From positions 1-9,757 of the forward strand of contig JBBRXC010000056.1 in assembly GCA_038248745.1 (NCBI GenBank): a stretch of DNA of 9,757 nt. The letters run 5' to 3'. The notes beneath the pieces are model-generated. The model made no database searches, had not been told where the DNA came from, and saw only the letters and a list, made by a program, of their open reading frames with translations. The position numbers and the translations under genes are program-made. Source of the stretch: JAENWH01 sp038248745 (GTDB lineage: Bacteria > Bacillota > Clostridia > Peptostreptococcales > Anaerovoracaceae). Below, in pieces: positions 6,335 to 9,757 of this stretch; the stretch's first letter is position 1; each line of letters starts with the position of its first letter.

Positions 6335-7249
6335 ATGAAAAGCAAAGATTATAAAATCGGTATGCTTTGTGCAATTTTTAGTGCAGTTACTTGGGGATTT
6401 TTACCGATTTATTGGCAATCGCTGCGACCTATTGATTCTGTTGCAATTATTTTTTACCGGATTATTTTTGTTGCACTGTTCACATTTATTCTGTCATTAA
6501 AACTCTATGGCATGGAAGGAATAAAAGCACCTCTTAGAATTAAAGGCAATAAACTGAAGTTCTTTTTAGCAGGACTATTAATTACATCAAACTGGAGTAT
6601 CTATATAGCGGCTGTAAATGCTAATTTTGTTATTCAAACCTGTATAGGATATTACATAGAACCTATTATTATTTCTGTTTTTGGTGTGTTGATATTCAAA
6701 GAAAAATTGGGGACGTATAAAAGGGTTGCTTTAGCTTTTGCAGGGGCTGGTGTGTTTGTGATGCTGGCCTACTATAGAGAAATCCCCATGATTGCGTTAA
6801 GCCTTGCTAGTACATTTGCCCTGTATACTGCAATTAAGAAGAGCTATAAACTCGAAGCCGTATTATCACTTTTCTATGAAACCATGTTTTTAGTGCCGGT
6901 AGCAATCGGCATGGTGGTATACTACGAAATGCATGGGCTGGGCGCTATTGGGGTTGCATCTAGTTTTCAAATTTTTCTGCTATTGCTGATCGGATTTTTC
7001 ACAGCTGTGCCATTAATCCTTTTTACAATGGGCGCAAATAGAATTACCATGGTTAATTTGGGGATCATAGAATATATTTCTCCCTCTATAACCCTTTTGC
7101 TGGGGATTTTCTTGTTTAAAGAAGCATTTGATTCAGTTCAATTTTTTAGCTTTGTCATCATCTGGGTTGGTTTGGCCTTCTTTACGTATGGAGAATATAA
7201 AGAACAAAATAAGATTAAAAACAGGAAAGAAATAATTAATGAAAAATGA
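6335..7249 (+). CDS. rarD: RarD-type EamA/DMT-superfamily permease
   Basis: Integral inner-membrane protein of the drug/metabolite transporter superfamily. RarD members are named after a chloramphenicol-sensitivity annotation, but their real substrates are mostly unknown. The 304-aa protein shows about ten hydrophobic helices in two EamA halves (about residues 8-145 and 150-290). Typical RarD sequences are WGFLPIYWQSL (20-30), SNWSIYIAAVNA (85-96), IGYYIEPI (104-111) and FKEKLGTYKR (121-130), with a matching LLLGIFLFKEAF late in the second half. It starts 6 bp after the acidic protein; AAGG just before the ATG or GAGG at 6320-6323 could be the ribosome site. Its last 11 bp overlap the next gene. 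The lysine-rich tail (KNRKEIINEK) should be cytoplasmic. Confidence 0.92.
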   Translation: MKSKDYKIGMLCAIFSAVTWGFLPIYWQSLRPIDSVAIIFYRIIFVALFTFILSLKLYGMEGIKAPLRIKGNKLKFFLAGLLITSNWSIYIAAVNANFVIQTCIGYYIEPIIISVFGVLIFKEKLGTYKRVALAFAGAGVFVMLAYYREIPMIALSLASTFALYTAIKKSYKLEAVLSLFYETMFLVPVAIGMVVYYEMHGLGAIGVASSFQIFLLLLIGFFTAVPLILFTMGANRITMVNLGIIEYISPSITLLLGIFLFKEAFDSVQFFSFVIIWVGLAFFTYGEYKEQNKIKNRKEIINEK

Positions 7250-9221
7250 AAAATTAGGCGTTTTAAATATTGCCCTCGTATATGTTGGAACTATTATGGG
7301 GGCAGGTTTCGCATCTGGCAGAGAAATTTGGCAGTTTTTTGGTGTTTTTGGAAATAAAGGGTACATTGGGGTTGGATTTGTTGGCATTCTCTTTATCACA
7401 ATTGGTATCATAACCAGTAAAATAGCCAGAAAATTACATACAAACAATATGGGAAAAGTAATCGTTCCAAGTGGGAACGGCGTGTTAATCACTTTGGTAG
7501 GATATTTTATGGCATTAATGCTATTTACTGTATTAGTAACCATGTCGGCAGCAGGCGGAGCATTGTTCAATCAACAATTTGGCGGTAATCGAATCGTAGG
7601 TGGTTTCATTATTATTTTTTTTGTTGTGCTTACGGTGATTGGCGGATTTGATCGTGTTTCTCGAGTATTCGGTTTTATTATGCCCATTCTTGTCGTGGTT
7701 GTTATTGCCATATCAGTCATCGTCATATTTTCAAAATTGCCGACGGAAGCAGTAGAAACCATTATTAAGCCAAGTCCACTTGCGCCAAACTGGTATATAG
7801 CTGCCTTTTTATATATTTCATATAATGTGTTGGCAATCATACCGATTGTAGCAACAGCTTCCATATATGCTAAAAGTGAAAAACATGCCACCATCGGGGT
7901 TTCACTTGGTGGACTGTTTCTTGGCTTTCTAGCTTTTGTATTGGTTTCGGCCATGCTTACTGATCCGAACTTTTCCAATTCTATGGATCTTCCAATGCTG
8001 GGATTCGCCAACTATTTACCGAAAATAATCAGTGTTGTGTACACTTTAGTGCTTATTTTTGCCATATATGCTTCTGCAACCAGCAACTACTACGGGTTTA
8101 CAACCATGTTGAAAAATGGCCCAAGAAAAAAACTTCTGATCATTTTAATCGCTGGGATAGGTTTTTTGTTTGGTTTGGTAGGGTTTACAAATGTGGTTGC
8201 CTATATGTTCCCAATAGAAGGATTTTTAGGATTTGGAATAATACTTATGCTTATCATAAATTACTTCAAAGTACTTAAAAATGAAAATGGAAATGAAACG
8301 ATGAAAATATCAGACGGTTTTAGAAATTTCCCTGGATTTGAAAGAAGCGACTATCCTGCAAAGATCAGAAGGGTTACGGCTGGTGCTGGAGGAGAAGCTT
8401 TGTTAATTTTAGGCTCAGAGAAAACAGCTTTATATGATTGCGGAATGGCATATTGCGCGGAGGATTTGATCTGCAACATTAAAAAAATACTGACCGCAGA
8501 AAATAGAAGGTTGGATATGGTTTTTTTGTCACATACACATTATGATCATATTGGTGGGTTGCCCTATGTTTTAAAGCAATGGCCTGATGCTATTGTTTAT
8601 GGAGCCAATTATTGCAAACGAGTTTTTGACAGCGATGGCGCCAAATCTAAAATGGTAGAATTGGGAAAAGTCGCTTGGAAAAAATACAAAAATCATGGAA
8701 GCGAAGAAATAATAGTGGATGGTTTGAAAATTGATCAACCTCTTGTTGATTTTGACAAAGTCAATTTAGGAGCAGAGTTCATTGTTGCCATTGAAACGAA
8801 AGGCCACACTGATTGTTCGATGACATATATTTTGGAACCAGATGGAATCATGTTTGCTAGTGAAAGTACTGGTGTTTTGGAATCCCCAGATTTTATGCAT
8901 ATTCCAATCTTGAAAAGTTATCAAGATTCTATGGATGCATTGACAAAATGTAAGGCTTATCCGATTAATCACTTGATTTCTCCTCATTATGGACATGTGC
9001 CGGATTTTTTTATTGAGGATTACTGGAAGCTTTTCTTAGAATCAGCGGAAGAAAAGAAAAATTATCTTTATGAATTATTCAATAAAAAATTGCCATTCGA
9101 AGAAATTTTAGAGGAGTATACCCAAAAATACTGGAACAGTGCAAGAGAGGCTGAACAACCGAAGGAAGCTTTCCGCGAAAATGCCAAAAATATTATAAAG
9201 GCAATCATGAAAAATTTTTAA
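7239..9221 (+). CDS. Fusion: YkvI-type membrane transporter + metallo-beta-lactamase-fold hydrolase
   Basis: One 660-aa frame joins two complete proteins. Residues 1-350 match the YkvI family (APC/LeuT-like, about 350 aa in Bacillus; substrate unknown). They have about ten membrane helices and the N-terminal signature GTIMGAGFASGREIWQFFG (17-35). Residues about 355-660 form an MBL-fold hydrolase with SHTHYDHIGGL (431-441; metal ligands His432, His434, Asp436, His437), His523 in KGHTDCS, the SEST region (542-545) in place of the usual late Asp, and HYGH (583-586). With ten helices and a positive segment after the last one, the hydrolase should be cytoplasmic. The start ATG overlaps rarD by 11 bp and has AGGAAA at 7223-7228. 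Met355 (codon 8301-8303) could be the old start of a separate hydrolase gene. Substrates are not predictable. Domain calls are firm; whether the fusion is natural or reflects a lost stop codon is open. Confidence 0.88.
   Translation: MKNEKLGVLNIALVYVGTIMGAGFASGREIWQFFGVFGNKGYIGVGFVGILFITIGIITSKIARKLHTNNMGKVIVPSGNGVLITLVGYFMALMLFTVLVTMSAAGGALFNQQFGGNRIVGGFIIIFFVVLTVIGGFDRVSRVFGFIMPILVVVVIAISVIVIFSKLPTEAVETIIKPSPLAPNWYIAAFLYISYNVLAIIPIVATASIYAKSEKHATIGVSLGGLFLGFLAFVLVSAMLTDPNFSNSMDLPMLGFANYLPKIISVVYTLVLIFAIYASATSNYYGFTTMLKNGPRKKLLIILIAGIGFLFGLVGFTNVVAYMFPIEGFLGFGIILMLIINYFKVLKNENGNETMKISDGFRNFPGFERSDYPAKIRRVTAGAGGEALLILGSEKTALYDCGMAYCAEDLICNIKKILTAENRRLDMVFLSHTHYDHIGGLPYVLKQWPDAIVYGANYCKRVFDSDGAKSKMVELGKVAWKKYKNHGSEEIIVDGLKIDQPLVDFDKVNLGAEFIVAIETKGHTDCSMTYILEPDGIMFASESTGVLESPDFMHIPILKSYQDSMDALTKCKAYPINHLISPHYGHVPDFFIEDYWKLFLESAEEKKNYLYELFNKKLPFEEILEEYTQKYWNSAREAEQPKEAFRENAKNIIKAIMKNF
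8281..8303 (+). promoter_or_regulatory. Possible internal start site for the hydrolase half
   Basis: At the domain junction an in-frame ATG (8301-8303) begins the segment MKISDGF, where stand-alone MBL hydrolases would be expected to start. A weak purine-rich GGAA (8289-8292) lies 8 nt upstream. No stop codon separates it from the transporter frame. Internal initiation could give a free hydrolase as well as the fusion. This is motif reading only. Confidence 0.3.
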
Positions 9222-9254
9222 GGTGAATAATAACTACTAGATTGGAGAAATTTT

Positions 9255-9757
9255 ATGCTGTTTTCATCTTTAATATTCATATTATGTTTTTTACCCATCG
9301 TGACAATATTATATTATACCTTATTTCGTTTCAGCAGAAAGATGCAAAACTTTTTGTTGCTTATTTCAAGTCTGGGCTTTTATGCGTGGGGTGAGCCATG
9401 GTTTGTATTGATCATGATCGCTTCTATTATTTTTAACTGGTTTTTTGGATTGATGATCACAAAATATAAGACCCGAAAACTGGCAGAAAAAATAATTATC
9501 ATATTGATGCTACTATTTAACTTATCTATCATTTTCATTTTCAAGTATTTAATGTTTACGATTGATAATATTAACAGATTTTTTAAGCTGGATATAACCA
9601 CATTACACATTATATTACCCATTGGCATTTCATTTTTTACTTTTCAAGCCATTTCATACGTGATTGATATTTATAGAGGTAAAGGAAGTGCTCAAAAAAA
9701 TCCTTTAAATGTGGGGTTATATATTTCATTTTTCCCTCAGCTCATAGCAGGCCCAAT
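9255..9757 (+). CDS. AlgI-like MBOAT O-acyltransferase, 3' end outside window
   Basis: Membrane-bound O-acyltransferase family; AlgI-type members move acyl (usually acetyl) groups across the membrane to decorate exopolysaccharide, peptidoglycan or other surface polymers, often with an SGNH/AlgJ-like partner. Translated by hand, 167 codons are open to the right edge. The start ATG is supported by TTGGAG (9242-9247). Visible hydrophobic segments are about residues 3-22, 32-44, 49-69, 79-103 and 117-138. Family motifs are GFYAWGEPWFV (41-51), LPIGISFFTFQAISYVIDIY (121-140) followed by RG, and FPQLIAGP (160-167) at the edge. The catalytic His region lies beyond the window. It follows the fusion gene after 33 bp with no terminator seen. 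AlgI-like is preferred over DltB from these motifs. Confidence 0.88.
   Translation, partial: MLFSSLIFILCFLPIVTILYYTLFRFSRKMQNFLLLISSLGFYAWGEPWFVLIMIASIIFNWFFGLMITKYKTRKLAEKIIIILMLLFNLSIIFIFKYLMFTIDNINRFFKLDITTLHIILPIGISFFTFQAISYVIDIYRGKGSAQKNPLNVGLYISFFPQLIAGP

Noticed and set aside
7133..8011. Two consecutive long open frames on the minus strand (146 and 145 codons) opposite rarD and the transporter
   Set aside because: They are antisense to firmly identified membrane proteins, lie in one frame split by a single stop, lack ribosome sites and have low-complexity composition. This is a shadow of hydrophobic coding sequence.
9380..9628. Minus-strand 82-codon frame near the right edge
   Set aside because: It is antisense to the AlgI-like gene, whose frame is open with a ribosome site and clear family motifs.

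Overview
The window comes from a low-GC, Gram-positive-type genome, most likely a member of the Clostridia. This is inferred from AT-rich codon use, strong GGAGG-type ribosome binding sites, dense operons, and close resemblance of the genes to Firmicutes families (PepF, NadK, a YjbO-like pseudouridine synthase, MurI, a YkvI-type transporter). A specific genus cannot be fixed from the sequence. No rRNA, tRNA, CRISPR array, transposase or phage gene was seen.

Region 1 (1-1241): the 3' part of a MurE-like Mur ligase on the + strand runs off the left edge. It is followed by a 476-bp non-coding stretch between convergent transcripts. That stretch holds a 42-bp direct repeat in two copies, a strong bidirectional terminator hairpin, two further hairpins, and a short array of five 17-18-bp repeats.

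Region 2 (1242-4781, - strand): a tight three-gene operon read right to left, oligoendopeptidase F (pepF), NAD kinase (nadK) and an RluA-family pseudouridine synthase, with gaps of 8 and 13 bp. The relative order matches the pepF(yjbG)...nadF(yjbN)-yjbO order of Bacillus subtilis, without the intervening genes.

Region 3 (4782-4890): a 109-bp AT-rich divergent promoter region with a 10-bp inverted repeat. Each arm carries a TATAAT-like sequence.

Region 4 (4891-9757, + strand): murI (glutamate racemase), an unrecognised very acidic 201-aa protein, a RarD/EamA permease, a 660-aa fusion of a YkvI-type transporter to a metallo-beta-lactamase-fold hydrolase, and the 5' part of an AlgI-like MBOAT O-acyltransferase cut by the right edge. 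Spacings are 1 bp, 6 bp, an 11-bp overlap and 33 bp, with no obvious terminator between them, so one transcript is plausible. MurI supplies D-glutamate for the wall, the MurE-like ligase at the left edge extends the wall peptide, and AlgI-like proteins O-acylate surface polymers, so much of the window concerns the cell envelope. The jobs of the acidic protein and of the transporter-hydrolase fusion are unknown.

The most unusual items are the single-reading-frame fusion of a complete transporter to a complete MBL hydrolase, the non-canonical amino-acid selection motif of the Mur ligase, and the repeat-rich 3' region shared by the convergent transcripts. I saw no clear evidence of a new defence or mobile system.
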